From A37T11 sp964546645 (GTDB taxonomy: Bacteria > Bacteroidota > Bacteroidia > Sphingobacteriales > Sphingobacteriaceae): a DNA stretch of 56,459 bases. The stretch covers positions 1-56,459 of the forward strand of contig CAZJKM010000007.1 of the NCBI GenBank assembly GCA_964546645.1. Direction: 5' to 3'. The first letter of the stretch is position 1. Each line of letters opens with the position of its first letter. The notes beneath the pieces are model-generated. The model did not search any database. It saw only the letters and a program-made list of their open reading frames with translations, and was not told the origin of the DNA. The position numbers and the translations under genes were made by a program. Positions 1 through 9,452 of the stretch are shown in pieces.

Positions 1-557
1 GCGTACCTTCCCGGATGAACCTGGGACAGATTTACGAAACGGTGCTGGGCTGGGCTGGTCAGAAGCTGGGTATGAAGTTTGCCACACCGATATTTGACGG
101 TGCTACTACCGAGGAAGTAGAAGGATGGGTCAGTAAGGCCGAACTGCCTGCTTCCGGACGTACGTACCTGTACAATGGCCTTACCGGGGAACGCTTTGAC
201 CAGCCTACTACCGTAGGTGTGATCTATATGCTGAAACTGGGCCACATGGTGGATGACAAAATGCACGCCCGTTCGATCGGACCGTACTCACTCATCACCC
301 AACAGCCGCTGGGCGGTAAAGCCCAGTTTGGTGGCCAGCGTTTCGGTGAGATGGAAGTGTGGGCACTGGAAGCATTCGGTGCTGCCAACATTCTGCAGGA
401 AATCCTCACCGTGAAATCTGACGACGTGGTAGGAAGGGCCAAAACATATGAGGCCATCGTCAAAGGCGATAACCTGCCGACCCCGTCTGTACCGGAATCT
501 TTCAACGTGTTGGTACACGAGCTTCGTGGTTTAGGTTTAGATATTACATTGGAATAA
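1..557 (+). CDS. rpoB: RNA polymerase beta subunit, C-terminal end (partial)
   Basis: This is the last ~185 codons of the beta subunit of RNA polymerase; the gene begins left of the window. The reading frame is open from base 3, with VPSRMNLGQIYE as the first recognisable residues, so the ATG at 15 is internal and not a start. The conserved C-terminal stretch that clamps beta to beta' is visible: LGHMVDDKMHARS, then TQQPLGGKAQFGGQRFGEMEVWALEAFGA. It is followed after 13 nt by rpoC on the same strand, the usual rpoBC arrangement, so both are co-transcribed. Identity is certain; only its truncation by the window edge limits the annotation. Confidence 0.98.
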   Translation, partial: VPSRMNLGQIYETVLGWAGQKLGMKFATPIFDGATTEEVEGWVSKAELPASGRTYLYNGLTGERFDQPTTVGVIYMLKLGHMVDDKMHARSIGPYSLITQQPLGGKAQFGGQRFGEMEVWALEAFGAANILQEILTVKSDDVVGRAKTYEAIVKGDNLPTPSVPESFNVLVHELRGLGLDITLE

Positions 558-570
558 CTTCAAAAAAGCT

Positions 571-3500
571 ATGGCTTACAAAAAGGATAATAAAATTAAA
601 AGCAATTTCACGTCCATCACCATCAGCCTGTCCTCTCCGGAAACGATTCTGGAGCGCTCAAGCGGTGAAGTACTGAAGCCGGAAACGATCAATTACCGTA
701 CGTACAAGCCGGAGCGCGACGGATTATTCTGCGAGCGTATCTTTGGTCCTGTTAAGGATTACGAGTGCCATTGCGGGAAATACAAACGTATCCGTTATAA
801 GGGGATTGTGTGTGATCGTTGCGGGGTGGAAGTTACGGAAAAGAAAGTGCGCCGCGAACGCATGGGCCATATCAGCCTGGTGGTCCCGGTAGCCCACATC
901 TGGTACTTCCGTTCACTGCCCAATAAAATCGGCTACCTGCTCGGCCTTCCCACCAAGCGGCTCGATATGATCATTTATTACGAGCGTTATGTGGTTATAC
1001 AGCCGGGTATTAAGGAAGAAGACGGCATCAATTACATGGATTTTCTGACGGAAGAAGAGTACCTGGATATCCTGGACACTTTGCCGAAAGAAAACCAGTT
1101 TCTGGATGATAAAGATCCGCAGAAATTCGTTGCCAAGATGGGTGCAGAGGCGCTGGAAGAGTTATTGGCACGATTGGATCTGGATCAGCTGTCGTACGAC
1201 CTGCGTCACCAGGCGGCCAACGAAACGTCTCAGCAACGGAAGAACGAAGCCCTGAAGCGTTTGCAGGTGGTAGAGGCTTTCCGTGGCGCGAGAGGAAGGA
1301 TCGAGAACCGTCCGGAATGGATGGTAGTTAAGATCGTCCCCGTTATTCCTCCTGAGTTAAGGCCTTTGGTGCCATTGGAGGGAGGTCGTTTTGCGACGTC
1401 CGATCTGAATGATTTGTATCGCCGGGTAATCATCCGGAATAATCGTCTGAAACGACTGATTGAGATCAGGGCACCGGAAGTAATCCTGCGAAACGAAAAA
1501 CGGATGTTGCAGGAAGCAGTTGACTCGCTTTTTGATAACTCGCGGAAAGTCAATGCCGTTAAAACAGAAGGTAACCGTGCCCTGAAATCACTTTCGGATA
1601 TCCTGAAAGGAAAGCAAGGCCGTTTCCGTCAGAACCTGCTCGGTAAACGGGTGGATTACTCGGCACGTTCGGTGATCGTTGTGGGGCCGAACCTGAAGCT
1701 CCATGAGTGCGGCCTGCCGAAAGATATGGCTGCCGAATTATATAAACCGTTTATCATCCGCAAGATGATTGAGCGGGGTGTAGTGAAAACAGTTAAATCT
1801 GCCAAGAAGATTGTTGACCGGAAGGATCCTATTGTATGGGATATCCTGGAGAATGTACTGAAGGGACATCCGGTACTGCTGAACCGGGCACCAACGCTGC
1901 ACCGTCTGGGTATCCAGGCTTTCCAGCCGAAGCTGGTGGAAGGCAAGGCCATCCAACTGCACCCGCTGGTTTGTAGTGCCTTCAACGCCGACTTTGACGG
2001 TGACCAGATGGCGGTACACCTGCCATTGGGCAATGCTGCCATTCTGGAAGCACAGGTACTGATGCTGGCTTCGCATAATATTCTGAACCCGGCCAACGGA
2101 GCACCTATAACCGTGCCTTCTCAGGACATGGTACTCGGGCTGTACTACATCACAAAAGGTCGTAAAACGGATGAAACCCGCGTTGTAAAAGGAGAAGGCC
2201 TGACGTTTTACTCAGCAGAAGAGGTGATCATTGCCTATAACGAACAAAAAGTCGACCTTCATGCATTTATAAAGGTAAAAAGCAACGTTAAAGAAAAGGA
2301 CGGTTCCATCAGCAACAAACTGATCGAAACGACCGTCGGCCGTGTGCTGTTTAACCAGGTTGTACCGGAAGAAGTAGGTTTTATCAATGAGCTGCTTACT
2401 AAAAAGTCACTGCGTGACGTAATCGGTGAAGTGGTAAAAAACACAGGCATGGCCCGTGCAGCCCAGTTTCTGGACGACATCAAAGAGCTTGGCTTCCAGA
2501 TGGCATTCCGCGGAGGCTTATCCTTCAACCTGCAGGACCTGAATATCCCTGATGCCAAAGCCGATCTCATCGGACAGGCGACGCGAGAGGTGGAAGAAGT
2601 GATGGGTAACTACAACATGGGCTTCATCACCAACAACGAGCGTTATAATCAGATCATCGATATCTGGACCCGTATCAATAACCGGCTAACGGCCAATGTA
2701 ATGGAAATCCTGTCTACGGATAACCAAGGCTTTAACTCGGTATATATGATGCTGGATTCCGGTGCCCGCGGTTCCAAAGAGCAGATCCGCCAGCTGTGCG
2801 GGATGCGGGGACTGATGGCTAAGCCGCAGAAATCCGGATCGTCCGGAGGGGAGATCATCGAAAACCCGATCCTGTCTAACTTTAAAGAAGGATTATCCGT
2901 ACTGGAATATTTCATATCTACGCACGGTGCCCGTAAAGGTCTGGCCGATACGGCACTGAAAACAGCAGATGCTGGTTACCTGACCCGTCGTCTGCATGAC
3001 GTGGCGCAGGATATGATTGTGACGGAAGTGGATTGCGGCACGCTGAGAGGTATTTATACAACAGCGCTGAAAGACAATGAGGATATTATTGAGCCATTAT
3101 ACGACCGTATCCTGGGGCGTACATCGTTATACGACGTTTACGATCCGCTGACAGGAGAACTGTTGGTGGCCGCCAATGAGGATATTACGGAGGATGTTGC
3201 ACAACGCATTGAGGATTCGCCGGTAGAAGGACTGGAGATCCGGTCGGTATTGACCTGCGAAAGTCGCCGCGGTGTTTGCTCGCATTGCTACGGCCGGAAC
3301 CTGGCCACCGGTAAACGCGTACAGATGGGTGAGGCAGTCGGTGTTATTGCCGCACAGTCTATCGGCGAGCCTGGTACACAGCTTACACTGCGTACCTTCC
3401 ACGTGGGTGGTACCGCTTCCAATATTGCAGCTGAGTCGCAGATCGTTGCTAAATTCGACGGCGTCATCGAGTTTGAAAACGTGCGTTCCGTAGAACACGA

Positions 3501-4851
3501 GGGGGAAGAAGGGCCGGATCGGGTAGTATTGGGTCGTTCCGGTGAGTTCCGCATCATTGATCAGGAGACGAAGAAGGTGGTGATGACCAATAACATTCCG
3601 TACGGGGCTTACCTGTATGTGAATGACGGTGACAAGGTAACCCGCGGACAGCGAATTTGCTCCTGGGACCCTTACAATGCGGTTATTATTTCTGAGTTTG
3701 CCGGTAAAGTGGAATTCGATGCGATCATTGAAGGTGTAACCTTCCGTGAAGAATCGGATGAGCAGACCGGACACCGTGAGAAGGTGATCATTGATACGCG
3801 GGACAAAACCAAGAACCCGGCTATCAAAATCCAGGACAAGAGCGGAAGCGCTATCCGGACTTACAACATACCGGTTGGTGCTCACATCGCTGTGAATGAT
3901 AAGCAGTCAGTGAAAGTAGGTGAGGTTATTGCCAAGATCCCGCGTTCAACCGGTAAAACCCGGGATATTACAGGTGGTCTGCCGCGTGTTACGGAGCTGT
4001 TTGAGGCACGTAACCCGTCGAACCCGGCTGTGGTTACAGAGATCGACGGTGTGGTGACATTGGGCGGTGTTAAACGCGGTAACAGGGAGATTTCCATTGA
4101 ATCACGGGATGGCCAGATTAAGAAATACCTGGTTCCGCTTTCCAAGCATATCCTTGTGCAGGATAATGACTTTGTGAAAGCCGGTATGCCGTTGTCGGAT
4201 GGTTCTATTTCGCCTGCGGATATCCTGGCCATCAAAGGCCCGGCTGCCGTACAGGAATACCTCGTTAACGGTATTCAGGAAGTATACCGTCTGCAGGGTG
4301 TGAAAATCAACGATAAGCATTTTGAAACCATCGTTCACCAGATGATGCAGAAGGTGCAGATCGAAGACCCGGGTGATACCCGTTTCCTGGAAAAGGATGC
4401 CGTAAACAGATGGGACTTCATCGGAGAGAACGATGAAATTTATGATAAAAGAGTGGTAACTGAACCGGGTGACTCCAATACGCTGAAAGCCGGACAGATT
4501 GTTTCTGTGCGGAAGCTGCGGGATGAAAATTCCAGTCTGAAACGTCGTGACCTGAAGCTTGTTGAAGTACGTGATGCTATTCCGGCTACTTCTAGCCCGG
4601 TACTGCAGGGTATCACCCGTGCTTCCCTTGGTACTAAGTCGTTCATCTCCGCAGCGTCCTTCCAGGAAACTACGAAGGTATTGAACGAGGCGGCTATCAG
4701 TGGTAAGCGCGATGACTTGTTGGGTCTGAAGGAGAACGTAATTGTCGGTCACCTGATCCCGTCAGGAACCGGACTGCGTAGTTACGAACGTATCATCGTG
4801 GGTTCCCAGGAAGAATATGATCAGTTGCTGGCTTCCAAAGAGGAAGCATAG
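571..4851 (+). CDS. rpoC: RNA polymerase beta' subunit
   Basis: Largest subunit of RNA polymerase, carrying the catalytic magnesium site. The 1426 residues match the length usual in Bacteroidota. Visible landmarks: the N-terminal zinc site (C66, C68, C81, C84 in CHCGKYKRIRYKGIVCDRC), the catalytic NADFDGDQ motif near residue 471, and the second zinc site CESRRGVCSHC near residue 894. The C-terminal part reads through LIPSGTGLRSYERI and ends in a short acidic tail. Start ATG at 571 lies 13 nt after the rpoB stop. A strong hairpin terminator follows directly. Large open frames on the opposite strand within this gene are codon-usage shadows. Confidence 0.99.
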   Translation: MAYKKDNKIKSNFTSITISLSSPETILERSSGEVLKPETINYRTYKPERDGLFCERIFGPVKDYECHCGKYKRIRYKGIVCDRCGVEVTEKKVRRERMGHISLVVPVAHIWYFRSLPNKIGYLLGLPTKRLDMIIYYERYVVIQPGIKEEDGINYMDFLTEEEYLDILDTLPKENQFLDDKDPQKFVAKMGAEALEELLARLDLDQLSYDLRHQAANETSQQRKNEALKRLQVVEAFRGARGRIENRPEWMVVKIVPVIPPELRPLVPLEGGRFATSDLNDLYRRVIIRNNRLKRLIEIRAPEVILRNEKRMLQEAVDSLFDNSRKVNAVKTEGNRALKSLSDILKGKQGRFRQNLLGKRVDYSARSVIVVGPNLKLHECGLPKDMAAELYKPFIIRKMIERGVVKTVKSAKKIVDRKDPIVWDILENVLKGHPVLLNRAPTLHRLGIQAFQPKLVEGKAIQLHPLVCSAFNADFDGDQMAVHLPLGNAAILEAQVLMLASHNILNPANGAPITVPSQDMVLGLYYITKGRKTDETRVVKGEGLTFYSAEEVIIAYNEQKVDLHAFIKVKSNVKEKDGSISNKLIETTVGRVLFNQVVPEEVGFINELLTKKSLRDVIGEVVKNTGMARAAQFLDDIKELGFQMAFRGGLSFNLQDLNIPDAKADLIGQATREVEEVMGNYNMGFITNNERYNQIIDIWTRINNRLTANVMEILSTDNQGFNSVYMMLDSGARGSKEQIRQLCGMRGLMAKPQKSGSSGGEIIENPILSNFKEGLSVLEYFISTHGARKGLADTALKTADAGYLTRRLHDVAQDMIVTEVDCGTLRGIYTTALKDNEDIIEPLYDRILGRTSLYDVYDPLTGELLVAANEDITEDVAQRIEDSPVEGLEIRSVLTCESRRGVCSHCYGRNLATGKRVQMGEAVGVIAAQSIGEPGTQLTLRTFHVGGTASNIAAESQIVAKFDGVIEFENVRSVEHEGEEGPDRVVLGRSGEFRIIDQETKKVVMTNNIPYGAYLYVNDGDKVTRGQRICSWDPYNAVIISEFAGKVEFDAIIEGVTFREESDEQTGHREKVIIDTRDKTKNPAIKIQDKSGSAIRTYNIPVGAHIAVNDKQSVKVGEVIAKIPRSTGKTRDITGGLPRVTELFEARNPSNPAVVTEIDGVVTLGGVKRGNREISIESRDGQIKKYLVPLSKHILVQDNDFVKAGMPLSDGSISPADILAIKGPAAVQEYLVNGIQEVYRLQGVKINDKHFETIVHQMMQKVQIEDPGDTRFLEKDAVNRWDFIGENDEIYDKRVVTEPGDSNTLKAGQIVSVRKLRDENSSLKRRDLKLVEVRDAIPATSSPVLQGITRASLGTKSFISAASFQETTKVLNEAAISGKRDDLLGLKENVIVGHLIPSGTGLRSYERIIVGSQEEYDQLLASKEEA

Positions 4852-4875
4852 CCACTATCTGTTCTTCAGCGATAT

Positions 4876-4912
4876 AAAGCCCTGTTGTTCACGAAACAAC
4901 AGGGCTTTTTTA
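4876..4912 (+). terminator. Rho-independent terminator of rpoBC
   Basis: A 14-bp perfect stem (AAAGCCCTGTTGTT with its complement) and a 5-nt loop are followed by a run of T. It begins 24 nt after the rpoC stop. The A-run on the 5' side gives it the same shape on the other strand, so it may also stop transcription of the convergent phosphatase-fold gene ending at 4936. Confidence 0.9.
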
Positions 4913-4935
4913 TGCCGGGACTGGTTCGCTGGCAT

Positions 4936-5754
4936 TTATGGTAGTTTAAAAGTTGCTATAACGGGGCGGTGGTCTGAAGCATACGTCTCTTTGATAACGT
5001 TATGTTTCAATAATGTCCATGACAGGTTTTTAGTGGCAATAAAATCAATGGTACGCCATGGCATCACCTGCGGAACCGTACGGCCACAGTTTTTTGTGCA
5101 GGTACGGCTGAACTGTGCATCCAACAGGTTAATCACCTCCGATCCGGATACCGCATTTAAATCACCAACAAGAATAACCGGGAGCGACATACGCTCAAAT
5201 TCCTCTATAATGCGCTGCATCTGGATGATCCGGTTATCGTGGACTTGGAGTGCATCCAAATGGGTATTCGCAAAAATAAATGATTGTTTTCCTACTTTTA
5301 TGACAGCATAGGCTAATATCCGTTTTTCAGCTTTGATGTTTTGTGGTAGCCTGATCAGTTCAGGGTCATTAAGTTTGTAGCGGCTTAGTATGGCAATACC
5401 ATAGTCGCCGCCATCATAATCAATGGCTTTAAAAAAATGATAATAGTGAAGCCCCGTTTTTTCGGCAAGCAGTTTGGTCTGGTTAACAATTCCGCTTCGT
5501 CTGGCGCCGTTTTCCACCTCCTGAAGACCGACAATATCTGCTTTTGAATCTACAATAACACGGGCAATGGCATCGAGATCGATAAAACCCGGTCTGGATG
5601 GCGGATTAGCATGATGTATATTATAGGTCATCACACGCAACATCTTATCCGGGGTTTGTTGCAGCGGTTTATGCGGTCCGTAACCTGCACCGGAAAACAT
5701 CAGCGTAGCAGATAGCAGCATTATGAAAACAGCTGTTATTTTGGGTCTCTCCAT
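4936..5754 (-). CDS. Secreted endonuclease/exonuclease/phosphatase family protein
   Basis: 272 residues of the EEP (DNase I-like) fold, a family of metal-dependent phosphodiesterases acting on nucleic acids, phospholipids or inositol phosphates. Visible motifs in order: TYNIHH, the metal-binding QE in IVGLQEVE, FANTHLDA, the GDLN core in ILVGDLNA, TIDFI and the terminal ASDHRP with the catalytic histidine. An N-terminal hydrophobic segment (about residues 7-24) suggests export. No partner gene is adjacent: it converges with rpoC across a terminator and is divergent from the glycosidase at 6018. The substrate cannot be told from the sequence. Confidence 0.85.
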   Translation of the reverse strand: MERPKITAVFIMLLSATLMFSGAGYGPHKPLQQTPDKMLRVMTYNIHHANPPSRPGFIDLDAIARVIVDSKADIVGLQEVENGARRSGIVNQTKLLAEKTGLHYYHFFKAIDYDGGDYGIAILSRYKLNDPELIRLPQNIKAEKRILAYAVIKVGKQSFIFANTHLDALQVHDNRIIQMQRIIEEFERMSLPVILVGDLNAVSGSEVINLLDAQFSRTCTKNCGRTVPQVMPWRTIDFIATKNLSWTLLKHNVIKETYASDHRPVIATFKLP

Positions 5755-6017
5755 CTTTTAATCTTCCGTGATTTTACTTTAAATTTTTTAATCGTATTCC
5801 GGACCCTATACCGTATACTGATATAAAAATATGTCTTTTCTGTCATAACAAAGCCGAACAGGGATATATTATTTGTTTCGATTACTTGCAGGTGCCGAAA
5901 AATAATACCCGTACATGCTTGGCGAACAGCGTAACGTATGGCATAGCGTGCTAATCTGTGAGAAGTCAGATTTTATGAGCATAATTGTATTTTTATTATC
6001 TTAACCAGTAATTGGAT

Positions 6018-7034
6018 ATGACGCAACGTGTTTATCAGTATATGCTGTGTACCTTCTTGATACAGGTCCTCTTTATTTCCGGCTTCGCTGATGCGAGTGC
6101 ACAAACGATAGAAGTACCCGAAATTACAGGACCTTTTATTCATATATTCGATCCGAATGATACACGCAGCGATTCTGCAGGTGTCTGGTATACGAATGAT
6201 CACTGTTTTACAAAAGCATCGGACGGAACCTGGCATGCCTATGGTATCATCGGCCATAAGCCGGTAAAGCCGTGGACAGGTGAAACACGTTTTTTCCATA
6301 TTTCCTCTCCATCGCTCACTGCTGATAAATGGGAGGATCACGGTTATGCCATGACGGCATTGCCGGGAAAGGAACGGGTGTTGTGGGCTCCCCATATCTT
6401 TTCACGTAACGATAGTGCATTTATGTTTTATAATGTCGGTAATCTCCAGCCGCACGCGCCTAATTATGCTTCCTGGGGACAGCTGATGCTGGCGACCAGC
6501 ACCGATTTGTTTCATTGGGAACGTTACGAACGGAATCCGTTGTTCAGCGATCCGGGGCATGCACGTGATTCATACATTATGTACGATAAGGGGACCTATT
6601 ACTACTATTATACACGTACCTATTCCGAGGTCGATCTTCGTTCAGTCGTAGCCGTCCGCAAGGGTTCCGACCTGTTAGCCTGGAGCGGTCCCAGGATAGC
6701 TCACGTACAACCTTATCGGGTAGACTGGGGTGGAGATGCGGAAAGCCCTTTTGTTGTATGTAGAAATGGTATCTTTTACCTGTTTGTTTGCAGAGCCATG
6801 ACCGCATATAACCAGACGCATGTGTATTGGTCAACAGATCCGGAGAACTTCCCCAACGACCAGTTTGTCTGTTCATTGCCCGTTCACGCGGGTGAGGTGA
6901 TCTATGATGAGCAGACGGGAGACTGGTTCATTTCAGATACCGGCTGGGATAAACGGGGCGTTTATATTGCTCCCTTACGGTGGAGGGCATCCACCGTCTC
7001 CTGCAAGGCAGGATCATCCGCTTTTACGGAATAA
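6018..7034 (+). CDS. Secreted five-bladed beta-propeller glycosidase-like protein (GH32/43/68 superfamily)
   Basis: 338 residues with a signal peptide (hydrophobic segment, then ADASAQ) and the repeating W/F-rich blades of the GH32/GH43/GH68/GH130 propeller fold. Candidate active-site residues: Asp in YTNDHCF (first blade), Asp in HARDSYIMY (transition-state stabiliser position) and Glu in GDAESPFV (acid position). WAPHIF, typical of GH43-like proteins, is present. I prefer ATG 6018; an in-frame TTG lies six bases upstream. The 3' end overlaps the convergent thioredoxin-like gene by 73 bp. It precedes a galactonate catabolic operon, so a role in releasing sugar from plant or algal glycans is plausible but unproven. 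Confidence 0.75.
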   Translation: MTQRVYQYMLCTFLIQVLFISGFADASAQTIEVPEITGPFIHIFDPNDTRSDSAGVWYTNDHCFTKASDGTWHAYGIIGHKPVKPWTGETRFFHISSPSLTADKWEDHGYAMTALPGKERVLWAPHIFSRNDSAFMFYNVGNLQPHAPNYASWGQLMLATSTDLFHWERYERNPLFSDPGHARDSYIMYDKGTYYYYYTRTYSEVDLRSVVAVRKGSDLLAWSGPRIAHVQPYRVDWGGDAESPFVVCRNGIFYLFVCRAMTAYNQTHVYWSTDPENFPNDQFVCSLPVHAGEVIYDEQTGDWFISDTGWDKRGVYIAPLRWRASTVSCKAGSSAFTE

Positions 7035-7486
7035 TAATGCGCAATATGGCCATCCGGTGCAATGATCAGATAACGTGGAATCCAGTTAAGGTCGATAGCG
7101 TTGGTAAAATCATTCTTCCACCCGGTCCTGAACCAGAAATGCGCACCGTTCAGCGCGAATTTCTGAATGCCGTCTTTCCACCGTTGTTCCTCACGGTCCA
7201 GTGAAAAATAAATCACGGGGACATCAGGATTGGTCTTTTGGAAAGCCTGTAGCTCGGGGAATCCTTTCAGGCAGTCCGGGCACCACATAGCCCAGATATA
7301 AAGCATGACGGTTTTGCCTTTGTACGATTCCAGGATAGCACCGGCGGTAGTTTGCTTTCCATCCAGCCCGTAAAGGGGCTGTAGGAGGGCACTGGCATCC
7401 AATTTGGTTTTGGATACTTTGGGAGCCTGTTGTCCAAAAGCAAGCTGCGCAAAGAACAGGCAGAACACAATGGTGATTATTTTCAT
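6962..7486 (-). CDS. Periplasmic TlpA/ResA-like thioredoxin-fold protein
   Basis: 174 residues: a signal peptide (residues 1-19) then a thioredoxin fold with the redox motif WAMWCPDC (C69, C72), followed by VIYFSLDREEQ and the cis-proline region NWIPRYLII. Such proteins reduce or oxidise cysteine pairs in the periplasm. ATG 7486 is chosen because it opens directly into the signal peptide; longer readings add an unlikely N-terminus. A TATGTTTG box (7491-7498) lies only 4 nt upstream, suggesting a leaderless transcript. Its last 73 bases overlap the convergent glycosidase gene. Confidence 0.85.
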   Translation of the reverse strand: MKIITIVFCLFFAQLAFGQQAPKVSKTKLDASALLQPLYGLDGKQTTAGAILESYKGKTVMLYIWAMWCPDCLKGFPELQAFQKTNPDVPVIYFSLDREEQRWKDGIQKFALNGAHFWFRTGWKNDFTNAIDLNWIPRYLIIAPDGHIAHYYSVKADDPALQETVDALHRKGAI

Positions 7487-7653
7487 AATGCAAACATACG
7501 GGTTTTTATATTGGCAACTGATCTGGTAAGTGTTTCGGTGGGTGAAAAGCAAGTGTGTTGGCGTCCAAAGAGTGATTATTTATTTGGTCAATACATAATG
7601 CCGGAGTTTTGTATATTTACCGGCAATTATAAATAAACTAATAGTATCACCTG

Positions 7654-8277
7654 ATGTCTGTTCTATCAGAAATTTTAATGCATAAAATCATTGCTATTAT
7701 TCGTGGCGCCCGCCCGGCGGACGTCTGCCATATAGCGGAAGCTTTGTATAATGGCGGAGTCCGTGTGCTGGAAGTAACCATGAATTCAGATGAACCACTG
7801 GCCGTTATAAAGGAGCTTTCAGGCAGATTCGGAAATCAAATGGTGATCGGTGCGGGTACCGTGCTTGACGCCGATGCGGCCCGGGCGGCCGTGGATGCAG
7901 GTGCCAGGTTTGTCCTTTCTCCCATTGTCAATGGGGAGGTAATTCGTGCCGCAAAAAAATTGGGTGTCGTGGCGATTCCCGGAGCTTATACCCCTACTGA
8001 AGTGTACCAGGCTTATCAGCAGGGAGGCGACCTTATCAAGGTTTTTCCGGCATCGTCCCCCTCCTATATTAAAGAACTGCGAGGGCCGTTGCCGCACATA
8101 CCTCTGTTACCAACGGGAGGTATTACGAGCGATAATATCGGGGAATTTAAGCGGGCAGGCGCCGTTGGCTTCGGTATCGGGAGTTCGCTTGTCAATACCC
8201 GACAGGAGATAACGGATTCTTACCTGCATGACATCAGGGCCGCTGCCCGAAAATTTGTAGATGCCATTACTGAATAA
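7654..8277 (+). CDS. dgoA: 2-dehydro-3-deoxy-6-phosphogalactonate/-gluconate aldolase
   Basis: 207-residue class I aldolase of the KDPG/KDPGal family, cleaving 2-dehydro-3-deoxy-6-phosphogalactonate (or -gluconate) to pyruvate and glyceraldehyde 3-phosphate. The Schiff-base lysine sits in LIKVFPAS; other family blocks are IGAGTVLDADAA, FVLSPIVN and LPTGGI near the phosphate site. It is the first gene of a four-gene operon with galactonate dehydratase, an MFS transporter and a 2-keto-3-deoxygalactonate kinase, which argues for the galactonate substrate over gluconate. Spacing to the next gene is 18 nt. Confidence 0.9.
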   Translation: MSVLSEILMHKIIAIIRGARPADVCHIAEALYNGGVRVLEVTMNSDEPLAVIKELSGRFGNQMVIGAGTVLDADAARAAVDAGARFVLSPIVNGEVIRAAKKLGVVAIPGAYTPTEVYQAYQQGGDLIKVFPASSPSYIKELRGPLPHIPLLPTGGITSDNIGEFKRAGAVGFGIGSSLVNTRQEITDSYLHDIRAAARKFVDAITE

Positions 8278-8295
8278 TACTGAACAATATATATC

Positions 8296-9444
8296 ATGAA
8301 GATTAAAGGATACGAGCTCTTTCAGGTCCCTCCACGCTGGTTGTTTTTAAAAATAGAGACGGACGAAGGTATTGTGGGCTGGGGCGAACCTGTTATTGAA
8401 GGACGGGCATCAACAGTTAAGACAGCTGTTGACGAACTGATGGAATACCTGATTGGCAAGGATCCGATGTGTATCGAAGATCATTGGAATGTGATGTACC
8501 GTGGTGGTTTTTACCGGGGCGGACCGATATTGATGAGTGCGATAGCGGGTATTGACCAGGCGTTGTGGGATATTAAAGGAAAATTCTATCAGGCTCCCGT
8601 ATACGAGCTACTGGGGGGGAAGGCCCGTGATAAGATGAAGGTGTATTCGTGGATAGGTGGTGACCGCCCGGCCGATGTTGGTCTTGCCGCAAAAAAACTG
8701 GCTGATCAGGGTTTTCTGGCAGTAAAGATGAACGCCACAGAGGAGCTGCAGTATATAGACAGTTATGACAAGATAGACCAGGCCGTTGAGCGCATCGCAG
8801 CAGTCCGGGAAGCTACGGGACCGGCTTTCGGTATCGGTATTGATTTCCATGGACGGGTGCACAAACCAATGGCAAAGATACTGGCCAAAGAGCTGGAACC
8901 TTACCGGCCGATGTTCATCGAAGAGCCGGTCCTGCCTGAAAACAACGAAGACCTGCGGGAGATTGCCAATGTGACGACTATTCCTATCGCGACGGGGGAA
9001 CGGATGTTTTCGAAATGGCAGTTCAAGAATTTGCTACGGGACGGATATGTTGATATTATCCAGCCGGATGTGTCCCATGCCGGTGGCATTACCGAATGTA
9101 AAAAGATTATTTCCATGGCCGAAGCCTTTGATGTGGCTGCTGCTCCGCATTGTCCGCTTGGCCCGATTGCTTTAGCGGCCTGCCTGCAGGTAGATGCTAC
9201 CTGCCATAATGTTTTTATCCAGGAGCAGAGCCTGGGTATTCACTACAATCAGGGAAGTGATCTGCTTGACTATCTGGCAGATCCGGCTGTTTTTGAATAT
9301 GAGAACGGCTATGTGAATATTCCGGATAAGCCCGGTTTGGGGATTGAAGTAAATGAAGAACATGTCCGTAAAATGGCCGCGCAGGGCCACAACTGGAGAA
9401 ATCCGGTGTGGCGGCATACAGATGGCAGTGTAGCGGAGTGGTAA
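8296..9444 (+). CDS. dgoD: D-galactonate dehydratase
   Basis: 382-residue enolase-superfamily enzyme that dehydrates D-galactonate to 2-keto-3-deoxygalactonate. Diagnostic features: IDFHGRVHKPMA (the histidine typical of galactonate dehydratases), metal ligands in FIEEPVLPEN and ATGERMFSKW, DVSHAGGITE, and the second catalytic histidine in APHCPLGPIA. Length and motif order match DgoD throughout. Second gene of the galactonate operon, 18 nt after the aldolase and 8 nt before the transporter start. Related family members use other sugar acids, but the neighbours make galactonate the best assignment. Confidence 0.92.
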   Translation: MKIKGYELFQVPPRWLFLKIETDEGIVGWGEPVIEGRASTVKTAVDELMEYLIGKDPMCIEDHWNVMYRGGFYRGGPILMSAIAGIDQALWDIKGKFYQAPVYELLGGKARDKMKVYSWIGGDRPADVGLAAKKLADQGFLAVKMNATEELQYIDSYDKIDQAVERIAAVREATGPAFGIGIDFHGRVHKPMAKILAKELEPYRPMFIEEPVLPENNEDLREIANVTTIPIATGERMFSKWQFKNLLRDGYVDIIQPDVSHAGGITECKKIISMAEAFDVAAAPHCPLGPIALAACLQVDATCHNVFIQEQSLGIHYNQGSDLLDYLADPAVFEYENGYVNIPDKPGLGIEVNEEHVRKMAAQGHNWRNPVWRHTDGSVAEW

Positions 9445-9452
9445 AATTGCTT

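Noticed and set aside
3127..3885. A 252-codon open frame antisense to rpoC (and another at 4102-4752)
   Set aside because: It lies wholly within rpoC, has no domain, start signal or partner, and results from the codon usage of the real gene.
9408..9452. Earlier start for the MFS transporter at 9408
   Set aside because: It would overlap the dehydratase gene and adds residues (AAYRWQCSG) unlike transporter N-termini; ATG 9453 is well placed.
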